Part shown: one piece after another, positions 1 to 12,665 of the stretch
Position numbering within the stretch: the stretch's first letter is position 1
How the letters are laid out: each line of letters begins with the position of its first letter
NCBI GenBank assembly: GCA_013396915.1
Contig: VWZL01002558.1
Coordinates: 993,021-1,057,020 of the forward strand
DNA from: Stercorarius parasiticus
Lineage: Eukaryota > Chordata > Aves > Charadriiformes > Stercorariidae
Direction of reading: 5' to 3'
DNA: 64,000 nucleotides
The notes under the pieces: model-generated
What the model was told of the DNA's origin: nothing
The model's database searches: none
Seen by the model: only the letters and a program-made list of their open reading frames with translations
Program-made: the position numbers and the translations under genes

Positions 1-3000
1 TTTGGAAGAGCTACCTGTTGTAAATGGCATTCATGAAAAAAACATATGGAATCAAAAAGAAGTGAGAATGCACTACCTGTTTCTGTTTCTGAGATATTTT
101 GTGTAGAAAAACAAATACTAAAAGTGAAATGACCACTTGAGCCTTACCAATTTTGTAAACACTCTCAAATGCAGTGCTAAGAACTGTTTACGTAAGTTGT
201 GCCAGCTGCTTAATGGTTAAAGGCTTTACCTTTCTTTACATTGAAGCAGCAGGGGAGGAGACACATAGAGGAGGAACTTGCAATTAGGAGCAACATAACT
301 GATCATCCGAAGACCATCTGGAAACTTTGCCTACTGATGGACAAACTGCCGATGAAGGTTTCAGAATGTTTAACACTTAACACCCAACACTACACTGTGC
401 TCAAAGAATTCATGGATTTAGGGGCAAACTATCTGGCACTAGTACTTTCTGCTTGGCCTTCTGCATTACTTGAAACCGTGAATGGACATTTTCAGAATTG
501 TTTCTTCACTTGAAGTTAGCTGAATGCATTGATCAGCTATGTTTTGCATTAGAGAGATTTTCCTTAAGAATCTAACAAAGTATCTCTTATTTACATTGAC
601 TATTTTTTATTGCTGCTTATGGAGTTGAATCCTCTTAAATCACATATTAATGATATTACTGAGGTTTGTGCTTCCTGACTTACGATGGTATAGTCCACTA
701 AGAAAAGCTCGTCTTTGGAATTTTAATAAAAGCAGCTATTCGATGACTTGTCAGGAAGTGGGAATATTTTTTCGCATATATGATTTTTTCCCTTAAATGA
801 ATCATCTCAGCTTAGCCCTCAGCATTAAGGTTTGATTCCACAAAGTACTTAAACACAAGTGTAACTTTAAGCATATGACTAGTGGTACTGTTTCAAAAAT
901 AGCCCCATCGGTCATGTCCTAAATTTACAAATGCTGAAAGACCTTGTTGAATCAGCAGCTTCAGCAAAATTGGCAAACATGCATTGCTCTGGATCACATT
1001 TAGTTGCCCTTTTTCTTTTAAAGCATAGGTCTTCAAAACAAGAAAACCAGTGGGAAAAATCCATGATTCAACTGACAGTAAACAGAGGACATAGTGATCA
1101 TAGCCAAATATACAGTACTGTGAAACTGTGCCTATTAGTAGAAAATTACATGCAAAGATAGAAAAAGACTCAAGCCGCACCAGGCAAGTAGTCCACTTCT
1201 AAACCTCTTTTGTTCAAACATATACCAGCAGCCTTAACTACAGATTGAGTTACCAAACATATAGTAGTGCAATAAAACCCCAGCAACTGATCACAACAAA
1301 GCGAGAATTTTGTCAAAAGATAGTAAAATATTGCTATATAAAAGAATTTTCCAGTACAGTAATGCTGAATGAAAAGGGAGTTGTGAAGCCTTTGGGATAT
1401 ATATTTTATTTTTCCATTGAATTTGGCTCCTTTCAGAACACAAACAAAGGGTGCACAGTGCTGCCTGGCTCTCCCCTACTTTTTCAGGAAAAAAGGTTTC
1501 TGTTGATTGCTTTCATGTGCAGTATGCGTGTTCACCTTTTTCATCACGAAGAAGTTTGTGTTTTGACATAAACACTGCAGAAGAAATTGCCAGGGATCCA
1601 AAGGAGGCAGGCTTCATACAAACCTGCTGTAGGCAGCAAATAAAGAATCTCATTCTCGTTAGTGTCAATTGAGCCTTTGTAGGACAAATCCTGACCACAC
1701 TAAGGGTCAGTGAGTGGAGAAGCTGATCCTGGCCTCCAGAGCCAGAATTCACCCCAGAAATCTGCTGGGGGTCCTGCATTGAAGTATGCCCTTCCCACTT
1801 CTGGTGTTGAAAACTTGTAGCATCTTTTTCTGTCGTGGATAAAATTAAGTCTGATTTGGTCCCATGGGACCTGAAGGTGTTCAGCTTTGAGATATCTGCC
1901 CACTCTTGCACCTGCAGCCATGGAGGGCAAAATAAAAACCACAAGAGCTTAGAGGAACCCCAGTTTCTCTTTCTTCTTGAACAAATTTGAGCAAAACCTC
2001 CTTAGCCCGCCCTTGAAACCACCAGCAAATTACCCAGATCAAGCTGTAAATTAAAGAGAAGTATTTCAAGATCGCTGGAAGGACTTAAGTGATCAAATCT
2101 CGCTAATGGTTGACAGGAACTTTGCATATAAATCAGTAGAGGAGGAATTCATCCCACCCCCTTCCCAACCGAACACATTTGCCCTCTGGTGATCCCTTCC
2201 TGTGACTACAGAAAAGGAGGAGAGCCACCAAGCAAGGCTGACCGTAGGTGAGATCAGTCTTTCACTTGGATTTGTTTTGAATACTGACACTCAGATGCTC
2301 ACACAGGACCCGGTATTAAAACGAACATCTCCCAGTGGCCGGGCCAATTCCCCTCTGCTTTCTTGAAGAAGTAAGTTGCTTTGGGAAAACACAAGCAGAG
2401 GTCCTTACAAATAATTGTCTGTATATAGCAGGCCTGCGGTGCTTTGGAAAAGCTGCGTAGGGGAAACAGGTTTGCCATGACCCTGATCTGAAGGCCACTG
2501 CTGCTGATGTACTCAGCACACCGCACCTTTCTGTGCCTTGCTCTGTTAGAGCTTTTGGTCTCTACGTCCTCCCATGACCATGAAAATCACTTTAAAATCA
2601 AAGAACAGATGCCAAAAATATATAGTGCCATAAACTAAATCAAAACCACAATAAAAAAAAGTAGGCCCCAAACTAATAAGTTGCAAATACAGCTCTGTCT
2701 GCGTGGGAGGGATGGATAATTGAGGGCCGAATGAGGATTTTGAACTTGCGCCGGATCCTTGCGGTGCTGTTTCTCTTTCAAGGAGCATGTGAGAGGTGCC
2801 AGCCTTCCAACGAAACACTAAATATTTAAAAACAACAACCCCACTCATCTGGTGGCTGGGTTTGAAAGAACAAACATCAGTCCATTGTCTAGCTTCTGCC
2901 GTCATCTTGTACACACAGAAAGCCAAAGACTCCAAATAATTTTGTGGCCTCAGGCATCAACAATAAACAATGTATATTTGATGTGTTGGCCTAATTTCTG

Positions 3001-3770
3001 TCCACTGAATCTGCCGTTTTAAAGCTGTTTCCATGTCTTTTTTTTTGTTATGTTCAAGTCTTTATATGCCCTGTGATCTTTTTTTGTACTTTTCTCAAGT
3101 CTTCCAGTTTCATTTTTAGGATGCTGTTACTGAGGAAAAGGTGACCAAAGCGCTCTTTTACACTAAAAGACCATTGTAGACATGGTTCTTGCAGAAACTT
3201 GCAATTCCAGTCTGGTGAACTCCCTGCCTGTCACTACAATTTCTAATTAAATTATCAAATTTTGGGGGAAAAGTCCTGAAAGCAGGGGAAAGGAAACATA
3301 ATTATCCTTGCAGTAGAGACAAAGAATACTTACTGAATGTGATTTCCAAAGTTTTTTGCCAGACTTCTGCTATGAAAATTATTGTCCAGAAGGGAGGCTG
3401 TAAACCTATATTTGAAGATCAGTATGTTTCAAGAAGACTATTGTACTTCAGATAATTGCTTTAGCCTTTCTCTTATGATTTATAAGTTCTTCTAACACTT
3501 GTGGTACCAACATTTGTTTGTGACTCTTATTGCTCTCAGAACAGCCACTGATTCAAATGACAGACCTACTCTTTGGTCTCTGCAAAGCTGTATTTTCAGA
3601 GGATTAAATGACCCCTTTTTCCTCTCCATTCCTCCGAGCTCCTCTCCCCTGGGGCTCCACTTCGCATCCCAGGCTCAACAAAACAAATGAGTCAACTCTT
3701 TGCAGAAGCGAGAGTAATATACAGTCTAAGGAAGTGTAATTTATTAGGAATAAATTGATTAGGAATAAAG

Positions 3771-3825
3771 GATTCCTAATTAGGAATCAGGAATAAATCC
3801 TGTACATTGTGATGAATGTACAGGA
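3771..3825. repeat. Palindrome plus perfect hairpin cluster
   Basis: Positions 3771-3788 form a perfect 18-bp palindrome (GATTCCTAATTAGGAATC). Ten bases later, 3798-3808 (TCCTGTACATT) pairs perfectly with 3815-3825 (AATGTACAGGA) around a 6-nt loop. The 12-mer ATTAGGAATAAA also occurs twice just upstream, at about 3,743 and 3,759. The function is unknown. The cluster may have arisen by local slippage, or be the relic of a small inverted-repeat element. Confidence 0.6.
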
Positions 3826-5629
3826 AATATTTAAATGCTGCTTCTCAATGAAGGAATGACAGGTATAAACTTCTCATCAATGATGATAAAAAAGCTGTAA
3901 TGTACAAAGCAAACTATTGAGTGTGATTTACCATTTAATTTTCAAGCAGTGTTTTAGAATAGCGGTACTTTGCCAATGCCAACAGCACTTGGCACAAGGG
4001 CAAGTGCCACAGAGTCGAGGTGCTTGCTTTCTCCTGAGATTACACAGGCAACACGTGAGGAGAGCTGGCCACATAAGGGTATAAGCCACGAAATCTAAAA
4101 AGCTTTGGAAAAACTAGCTAAGCCAGTCCACTGAGAAACACTGCTAGGGCTAGACCGGGGAGGTGAAACTTATAGCTAGAAACAGCCCTGGGAAGCAAAC
4201 TGAAGTCCTGTGGGGCAGAGTGGGGAGCTGAACTGAGATGCCCCAGAGCCTGGGTGAGGCTGTGGCTTACCCAGCTGATGGATGGAGCCCCAGCATTTTC
4301 ACCCAACTGGTTTGATCAGACCTACTCTGAATATGCCTTTTAATTCAGGAGCCACACGTGCCACAGGAAAGCGAGCAAAGTTAGCATGTGAACCCAGGAA
4401 AGGCCTTGGTCAAGAGGTAGTCATTGTTCTGTAGAGCTTGGCCAAGCCTGGACCAAGGGCCTCGGCAGATATGTGCCAAGATGGCTACAGCAGTAGTAAA
4501 CAGTCGTGTTTTAAGATATTATTGCTCTTCCTCCTCTTCCTGCTCTGCTCCTTCCAGCAGACCCTCTGCCACTGATCCTCCCTCTGCAGGGAAGTACGTG
4601 GAATGATTTTTGGAAGCTCCTCAGGTGCTCCAATGGACAGTCAGAGGTGAGGTTGTTAGCAGCTGCAGGAGGGTTGTTTGGACTTTGAACTCAAAGATAC
4701 CCTTAAATCCCCTTAATCTGCAAACATTTAAGCATGTTCTTCCCACTGAATTTAACAGAATTACTCTCATGCCTAAATTTAAAGCACTGCAGGATCAGAG
4801 TCTTTCTTAGTCTTGCATGAGCTCGCTGTGTCAGAGTAAGGCTTTGAACTTCTTTCTTTTGAAATTGAGTTGGGATGTCTTAACCACAAGACCACAGGTA
4901 TTTTGTGAGACTGCTCATTAATGTGTACAGCATGTTTTAAGATTTGAAGATAGGAGAATGCTATGGAAGACACCACAACAGCAGCTTGCTTTCCAGCTTT
5001 CTAGAGAAACTGTTGCTAAAGCTAGTGAGATCTTTGATTCCTGATCAGGTTGGTTTTCTTGGCTGCAATAACTAGTTGTGATACTGCTGCCAATTCTACT
5101 TAAAATGTTTAAATACATGACAACTAGTGAAAAAAAAAATCAAACCTGCTCAGATTTTAGGTATTATTTTTAAAGATAAGCAAATATTCAAATAATTTGT
5201 TTATTTCCTATCACTCTTTTCCCCTTACAAAAAATAACTTCTATTTGCAAGTAAAGCTCTAGCAGGTAGCGTAAATGCACCTTTCTTACATTTCAGGGTC
5301 TGCAGATAAGTTTAAGCTCCTAAGAAAATCGCTGAATTAAAATACTTGCATATCTAACATCCTTTAAAAAGAAGGAGCAAGAGGAAGACTGCAAAAGAGA
5401 GGAAGAAATTCTGTCTTCTTTTTAAGGCCACATAGCTTTTCAAAAAGCCTGTTTCTAGCTCACTGTTCCACTGCTGCATGTGCACAGAGGCCCAGATTCA
5501 GCCAGCCTGGCATTAAATCCCTTTGGCTGTTTGTCTCCTGGGGGCTGAAGACTTAAGTAAGAGGGAGAGGAGGAGTTAGAGTGATTTAGGCGGAACAGAG
5601 GCCTCTTGAATCAGGCTCTTTAAGTACAA

Positions 5630-5638
5630 TATAAAAAG
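5630..5638 (+). promoter_or_regulatory. TATA-like box in intergenic DNA
   Basis: TATAAAAAG lies about 80-100 bp upstream of a GC-richer stretch holding overlapping open frames of 84 codons (5711-5965) and 132 codons (5733-6131). None of the translations resembles a known protein, and an equally long frame (118 codons) lies on the opposite strand. The motif is real, but whether it acts as a promoter is a guess. Confidence 0.15.
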
Positions 5639-6858
5639 GGCTATCAGCATGCTCCATGCAGAAATAGCTCTGGTTTTCCATCAGTAAATTTATATCTCTT
5701 AGACCTTATTTTGAGCAAGTTTCCAGACAAATATGGGACAGGGTATGCTGGCACCATTTCTGATATGCAAGAGATGGTCTTCCGTGCTTTGTCCCACATG
5801 TCCCCCTTCAGCAGGAGGAGGTTTCCACCATCTGCATGTGGCTTCAGGGATGGTGGGGACATCGTGCCTGTTCTGGCGACCATTCTCCTCTGCACCACCT
5901 GCTATCGCAGCCTTACTCCCCATGCTTCCTCAGCCTGGAGCAGCGCGGTGCTTGAAGGGAGCTGAATGGTACCTCTGCCTCCTCCTCTGCTCTTGTGCCA
6001 GGGGCTCAGCTGTGCCGTGTTTGCTTCACCTGCCGGGGCTACGGCACCACACCACATCTCACCAGCTCCACCCCTCCAGGCATCAGGCAGGATTGGGTTC
6101 GAGTCTGCCTCTGTGTGCCTTTGATAAATGACTGCTGGACAAACATCCGCAGCAGATGGGCCAGATGCTGCTCCTGCTAATTTTGCAAAGTGCTTTCCCC
6201 ACTCTACCAACATAACCTTCTCTTTGCTAGTGTTAAACTCCCAGCAGTTGTTTTCCATTTGGGAACATAATTCTCCTGTATCCTATCAAACTGACTGACG
6301 GGGTGTGTTCAAGACAAATCTTTCTTCTTGTGTGCCATTTGGGCAGGGAAATGAGGACCAGGTAAAATCATCTCCCTGTTTCAGTTTACAAAAATGCTGC
6401 CATTTGACTTGAAGTTTCTCTTTAATCATTGATATTGGTGGTTTTGTAATTTTACACAAAGCACTTTTGTGCTCTGTTTACCTGAGAGTCAGATAGTTTC
6501 ATAGCCAGGTAAAGGGTCTGAGGTAGGCTAAAATAAATTTACAATCGAACTTCTATTAACTATACAATATATTTATAATATTTTTTATTTTGCAAATCAG
6601 GTTTGTGATCCACTTCTAAAACATGCTACCTCAGCACAAGCTGCAGTGGAGGAAATTATTTCTGTGTAGTGATTTGAGACTCACTTAATAAAATCGCCTA
6701 GTGGATTAAAAATGTAAATATATGGCAATTCAGGTCCTATTTCTTCACTCTTGAAGGAAAAAATCCGAACTCAATAAAGTTTAGATTTTGCTTTGAGTAA
6801 AAACTTCAGAAGACCTTTCTTCTTACTGCTTAGCTCAGTTTAGCACAGTGTCAACCGT

Positions 6859-6904
6859 GTACATATATACACACATATATTTATATGTAGACACATATAT
6901 GCAC
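6859..6904. repeat. Imperfect TA/CA alternating tract
   Basis: This is a run of mixed AT and AC dinucleotides (GTACATATATACACACATATAT and onward). It is an imperfect microsatellite of alternating purine and pyrimidine, with no gene association visible. Confidence 0.6.
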
Positions 6905-9900
6905 TTTTAGCAGCAGGCAGTGGCAACTTTCACCTAACTAGGAATTTTGTGTAGGTTGTTTTAAAGCTGAATGGAAGAAAATGGTGACAATCCAAGTATA
7001 GGATCCAATACAGCTCTATCCTTAGGGAATAAATTGTGCAGGAACCCTATAATGGAAAAAATACAAACAAACAAAACTCTACAAGAAGTCTGATACAGCT
7101 GTTGATGTATGTAGGTCTTCCTAACTTAACTTTGGTTACTGATAAACCAGCCATAAAAATAGCCCTCATTGTTCAATATGTGTTGTACTATTGCCAACTG
7201 TAGATACACATAAAATTAAATGAATTTAGCAAAATCATTAGAACTACTTTGCATCTGTCTCCTTATCTAACTATTTGTTTCTTACTCCTTTGTACGTAGA
7301 AATGTTTAAGGGCTTAGAAATCTTTCCATTAACTGGAGTTAGTAATTTATTTTTATTTCTATAGATATTTATTTAGAGAGAAAAGAATATACGGGATAAA
7401 GAAAAATAGGGTATTTCTCACCAATGTGAGATTATTAACCATTGAGTGGCAAGGAGATGGAAATAGAGATTAAATTATTTGACCCAGGTCACCAAGGGAA
7501 TTGGCGTGAATACTAAGGCCAGATTTCATACCTTTCTGATGTTTCCTTTTCTTGGCAACCAGTATTTTGTTTAAGGCAAGACTTTTTATATAGCTGGTGT
7601 GATCTGAAATAACTATTTATTTTTTTTCTGAAAATTTAATTGCTTTATCAAAATCATTCTGAATTCATGAGAGTATTACATGAAATGACAGTACACCTTG
7701 GTGAATCGGTTCTCTCTAGGGCACAGGGAAGGCATGGCCAGGACATTGTTTTTGCAAAGTAAGTACTCAAGCCAGGAAGACCCTCAGGGTGTCCTCCTTC
7801 CCCCATCCAGGTGAAAAAGAACTCTGTCTGAATACACTATATTCAAAAAACGGACCAGACGAATCTTTCTCTCAACAGGCTATGCCAAGGTCTCCCACGC
7901 TGTCATGTATAGAAGACATCTATCAGTAACAATTCCAGTATCAAGGCGAGAAGTAGGATGTTGATTCTTATGCAACAACAGTTTCCCATTAGGGTGTACT
8001 TTTTTAATTACATGCTTATAGAACCAAACCCAGTTCTGAACCTGACTCACTCTGACTCAGTTAATATATCTGTTGCAACTTCCAAATGAACTTTAAATAC
8101 TCACTGACCTTACTGGGAAGCCCTAAATTCTAGTCAGGTAGGGTATTGCTGTTGTGCAAAAAGTCCTACTGACTTCTGTGGACCATATGTGTGAGTAAGG
8201 TAATGCTTGGAAAATCATATGTAAATCCTCATTTTTTTGTGATGACAGTAGTAGTGATGGACTCTGAAACACTATGAGTGGCAAAAGGTCAGGGAACGAC
8301 TATTCCCTAATGATCATCTGTGGATTGTCAGTAGAGGCAAACTGGATTTTCTACCTGTATACTGGCTTTTGTTCACAATACTTTAGATTTGTCAATTTTC
8401 ACAGCTTTCAACTGTGAGTATTAAATAAATAAATCTATAAGCCTTTCATGAATCATGTGCTGAAATACAGTGAAACCACCTTAGACAATGCTTTGCCAAA
8501 CAGGACAAACAACTCTTCCACTCAAAGATACAAATTGCAACATGCTGACCCTTCTAAAAAAATTTGAATCAGTTAGAAAAATAACTTTTTGTGGCCCTGA
8601 ACAGAAAGCACACTTTTTAAACTTGGTATATGACCTTTGGCTAAACACTAGCTTATTCATCCCTCTAGAGATGAGTAACAGCAGTTACCTCTCTTTGAGA
8701 AAGGGGCTTAAGGCTCAAACCTGCATCCCCGCAGGCAGGGAGCTCTGCAGCTGTGCAGAGCTGCTACTGCCCATGCAAATCTGTGCTACGCCAAGGGACC
8801 TGCTGCATGGCTCTGATAGCTGGTAGCAAATCTGGTAACGGGCAGACTGCGACACAGCAGTCAGGGGGACACGAGCAGCCACGTGATGTAAAGTCATAAC
8901 CTGGGCCAAACTCACTAAACTCTAAACTGTTCAATGAATTTTGTAGTGTTCTCTCTGTAGCGGCAGGTCTTTGTGCTAGATCAACCATTGTCTGTCCCCC
9001 TGATGCCAGCTTAGAATTTGAATACAATCCTTGTTATACGCGTTGGCTACTTCGTCAGAAATGTGATCAACTACTTACCATGCGTGACCCAGATCCAAGC
9101 TGGTGACCTGGGAGCACATAGATTTGGTATTGAAAACTGTGGCTCAGAGGCAGGGTCAAACAGACTGTGTTTAGATAAAATGGAAAGTCCGGTGTTAAAG
9201 CCAGACTAGAGCCAACATAGCTGCTGAAATGATGCTAAGCCTTTCCAATGATTCAATTACTTTTTTTTTTTTTTCTTCAAAAGGATAAGCTTTTCCCAGC
9301 AGACTTTCTGTTATAAAGTATCACCTGCCCTCCTGCTGACCAGCTGCCAGGATAGAAACCTGAAGGTGACAAACACTGTGTGGCTTCCTCTGACAACTTG
9401 ACAAGGGTGCGGCTGTGGGTTTATGACTCTGTCATGAGTCTTTGCTGTGGGGTGATAGGAGAATACATGGTGCTGTGTCCATGGCTGTGGAATCATGATC
9501 CTGGTCCACGCTGAGCTGTGCGTTGCCGGACTGCCCATGCAAACTCACCTGATGTGCCTTTGAAAACCTGGTCTGCAAGGGGAAATAAAAGGAAAGAAAA
9601 CAAAGAAAGCAAGGAACAGGCAAAGAATTAATCGGAATCTCCTTCTCAAATCAAATTACTTTTATCGCTGAAAAATTATAACAAATGAAAAAATGTGCAC
9701 TCTGGAGAGTTGGTAGTCTGGTCCTTGCGACAGCAATGAACTCCACGCAAGGCTGCAAGCAGGGAGAAGGAACTCACGTTTTTCCTAATAGTGGCACAAA
9801 ACTCATAAACTTTTTTGATTTGGCATTACCGTAAATCAGACAGAGTTGTTTGGGTTTTCTTTTCCATTTCTATTGACAATGAGTATTTTTTGAACAATAA

Positions 9901-9927
9901 TACCTTATTCTACAAACAGAACTTCTA

Positions 9928-9995
9928 ATTGCATCATGCCAATTGACTACCGGTTAATCTCATCTCAAATAAAGATGAGATTGAGATGATGCAAT
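9928..9995. repeat. Nested inverted repeat
   Basis: There are two perfect 10-bp inverted repeats, one inside the other. The outer arms are ATTGCATCAT (9928-9937) and ATGATGCAAT (9986-9995). The inner arms are AATCTCATCT (9956-9965) and AGATGAGATT (9973-9982), around a 7-nt loop. The unpaired stretch on the left is 18 nt and on the right 3 nt, so a folded form would be a stem with one large asymmetric bulge. That asymmetry argues against a microRNA precursor. Confidence 0.7.
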
Positions 9996-12238
9996 CATGA
10001 GAAAAATCAGTTCAAAAGAACAGTTGCAATCTGGGCTTGGAAAGAATAACACAGGTAGGCAACTCAGCTATGAACCACTTTGAGAAACTGGAGACATACT
10101 GCCTTCCCCTGTTAGCCCCATGTCATTTGTCCAGAGCAGGCTGTAAAGCAGTTGGTGTTGGGGGACATAATGTAACAAAAGAACAGAGAGTCACTGCAAT
10201 ATCGTCTTGCTTAAAAAAGAAAATAAATAGATTTGTCATTTGGCAAATTACAAAAAAATACTGTCAATGAATAATGGATTTATGACATTGGCAATCTGCT
10301 AGCAAGTGACCAGATCTGCATGCCTTACTCACAAAATATGGTGCTCATCTTATTCAAACTAGACACGGGGACTGGGCCAAGATGTGTGACAGAGAAGGAT
10401 GACAGCAGATGAATGCTTCAAACACCAACAGCGAGAGACATTTGCTTTCCTGCCTGCAACCTTGGGAAGCATCTGTGTAGTTAAGACAGAAGCACTGTTA
10501 CGTTAACCCTTGTGAAACCATTAGTGGGGCACATCGCAAGGCCCATCTGTTTACTCAGGCCTCAGCGAGGGGGGGGGCTGCTGTTTTGTTGCCCTTTAAG
10601 GGTGAATGATACACGGTTCAATGGGGAATCGAGAAACTTTTGGTTGTTGCACCAATATTAAAGCTGTGGTGAACTGCATTTTAATCTCTCCAATAGGCAG
10701 AGGTTAACTACCAGGCTTAATATTGCACAAACTAAAAAGCAAATAAATAAATTTGCTATAACGAATTGACCTTATAATCAAGAACTAAAAATACACCTTC
10801 AACCAAAGGTTGTAACAAAAAGAATGAACAATTCACCAGCTTTTAGGTATACATCCAAAAGGACCGTCTTTTCAAGCACCAATTCCCCAAACTAGAATGT
10901 GTGGTGTTGCTTTTTGTCCCTGTGGCAGGGGGCTGCAACAGTACGTACGAGGCGGCAGTTGTTCGCGCTGCAGTGGGAACGCTGGGAGCTGCACAGCCAC
11001 GCACAGAACTGACAGCCCCTGTCCCAAAGAGCCTACGTCTCAAGTACGTGACTAGGGATAACAGGTGGGTAGAGACAGAAGCCGAAAAAACCAGTGGGAT
11101 ACTGAACAGTCTGAAATCCCTGCTGCTTACCCGCTCTCTAATATTGCCAAGTTAAAATTTCACAGCCTTATTGTCAGAGCAGAGTTCACTCCGCTCTTCC
11201 TCACTGAGGAAGAGGAGCAGTGAGACCTTCGTGTGTGTTACAAACGGGCTTCGGGATGGAATTTGCTGCTGAACCAGATCCCCTAATTGATGCACGTGAT
11301 AAAAATACCGTGTTTCTCCACGTCTCCTTGCTGCTAATGGAAACGTGGTTGTAGGCTGAGTTATGTGTTTGGTAGCAAGGAATGGTGGAAGTGGGTATGC
11401 TGGGCACACAGTTTTGGAGGTCAGCACTTAAACCTCTGAGTAGAGGCTGATACTCACTGCGGGTTTACATGGGCTTTAGGAGGTGGCCAGGACACAAGTG
11501 ACACATTTCCTCTGAGGAAAGCGAGCCTGAGGTACAGCTGATGGCTTAATGTAGCTCCCACGTGAGAGTGGCAAAACAGAAGTAATCTATTATGGTGAAA
11601 AGGCCTCCACACCCAAGGACGCTTTTAAGTGCTGGATTCCGAAATAAAAACCCCAAATGCCAATGCTGGGACCAGCGCGGTTGAAGGCAGTTGCTGCTAA
11701 AATCGCCCATGGGGCCGTGACTCACACGAAGCTCCCACCGAAGCAGGGCGAAGAGCCCGGCCGCTGCTCCACCCCGTGGAGCAGGTCACCACTCCTGGGG
11801 CAGGACACCGAGGAGAGCTAAAACTGTGCCTAGCTTTAAAGAAAAGTGAGATTTGTGTCACCACACGCTCCCAAGAGCGGTGGCTTTCAGGCTTGGCACA
11901 CCTTGAAGGGTCTTGGCGGCACGGTGTCACTTACCGCCCTGCTTCAGAGCATCCTTTCCGTGCAGATTTATACCCAACAAAGCTGGACATGGCTTATAGA
12001 CAGTAATGAGTATTAAAGCGTGAGGCGAAGCGTCGGGTTATTTCACGATTTTGGGACTTTCTTCCCTCACAGGCGGAGTTTGATGGGCAACAAGCGTTTA
12101 AAAGCACTGTCCCCGGGCGCTTTCCTCACCCCTTCCCCTTCCTGGGAGAAGCCGCAGGGACCCCAGTAAGTTTCTCCTCAGCGCTTTTCCAAGCACAGGG
12201 GCCGGGCGCAGCCGTTAACGGCCGGTTCCGCCCCGCNG

Positions 12239-12254
12239 GTGGACTGGACGAAGG
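12239..12254 (+). CDS. CNKSR3: CNKSR3 exon 1, 3' remnant only
   Basis: These 16 bases read V-D-W-T-K plus the first base of a glycine codon, followed by a good splice donor (GTAAGA from 12255). The G at 12254 joins GC at the start of exon 2 to give glycine, continuing into L-D-D-C-L-Q-Q. Known CNKSR3 proteins have about 12 more residues before this point, including the start methionine. Nothing upstream of the N at 12237 encodes them: the codon before the valine is C-N-G, which cannot be the expected second valine, and no suitable ATG is present. The N therefore appears to hide a collapsed gap of at least about 36 coding bases plus 5' untranslated sequence. The encoded part is the start of the SAM domain. 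Confidence 0.85.
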
Positions 12255-12665
12255 GTAAGAAGGGCGCCGGCCCGCTTCGTCGGTCGGGCTCGGAGACGGG
12301 CTCCCCGGCGGGGCGGCCGCATGGCCGGCGGGGCGAGCGGAGCCGCCGGCGGCCTCCTTTGCCAGCGCCGCGCCGCGGCGGTGCCAGCCCCGGCTCCGTG
12401 TCCGCCCCGCTTGTTGAGCCCCGGGACTCCCTTTGCGTGTGGTTTACCGCTCCCTCCTGACTCGTCTCCTTACCTGTCGGTGCGCTTGTGTGTGCTTCGC
12501 GTCGTGGGTTTTAAGGGTGGTTTTATTGGGCGTGGGGAAGGGGGGAGGTAAGCTTTGCACCGTGGCTGGCTCGGGGTACGTGTATCGGCAGTGGGGTCAC
12601 CCCAGGGCTCGGTCCCCTTCCCCTGTGGTCGTGCCGGCCCGTCTGCTTCTATAGGTATAGTAACT

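Larger units (their letters stand above)
1..12050. other. Intergenic DNA upstream of CNKSR3
   Basis: No coding exon is supported here. The open frames are short (the longest is 132 codons), run on both strands at similar density, and none carries a recognisable domain. Composition is mostly AT-rich, with a GC-richer block at about 5,460-6,200. I found no clear CR1 copy, tRNA or long terminal repeat. Small structures inside are listed separately: inverted repeats at 3,771-3,825 and 9,928-9,995, an alternating purine/pyrimidine stretch at 6,859-6,904, and a TATA-like box at 5,630. In mammals the gene upstream of CNKSR3 is SCAF8, transcribed divergently. I see none of it, so the intergenic spacer probably extends beyond the left edge. 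Confidence 0.75.

Noticed and set aside
6090..6115. GGGTTCGAGTCT resembles a tRNA B box
   Set aside because: No matching A box or cloverleaf arms lie upstream, and it is a short match expected by chance.
12053..12062. GGGACTTTCT resembles an NF-kappaB site just upstream of the CpG island
   Set aside because: The last consensus base is wrong, and single ten-base matches without conservation data are not meaningful.
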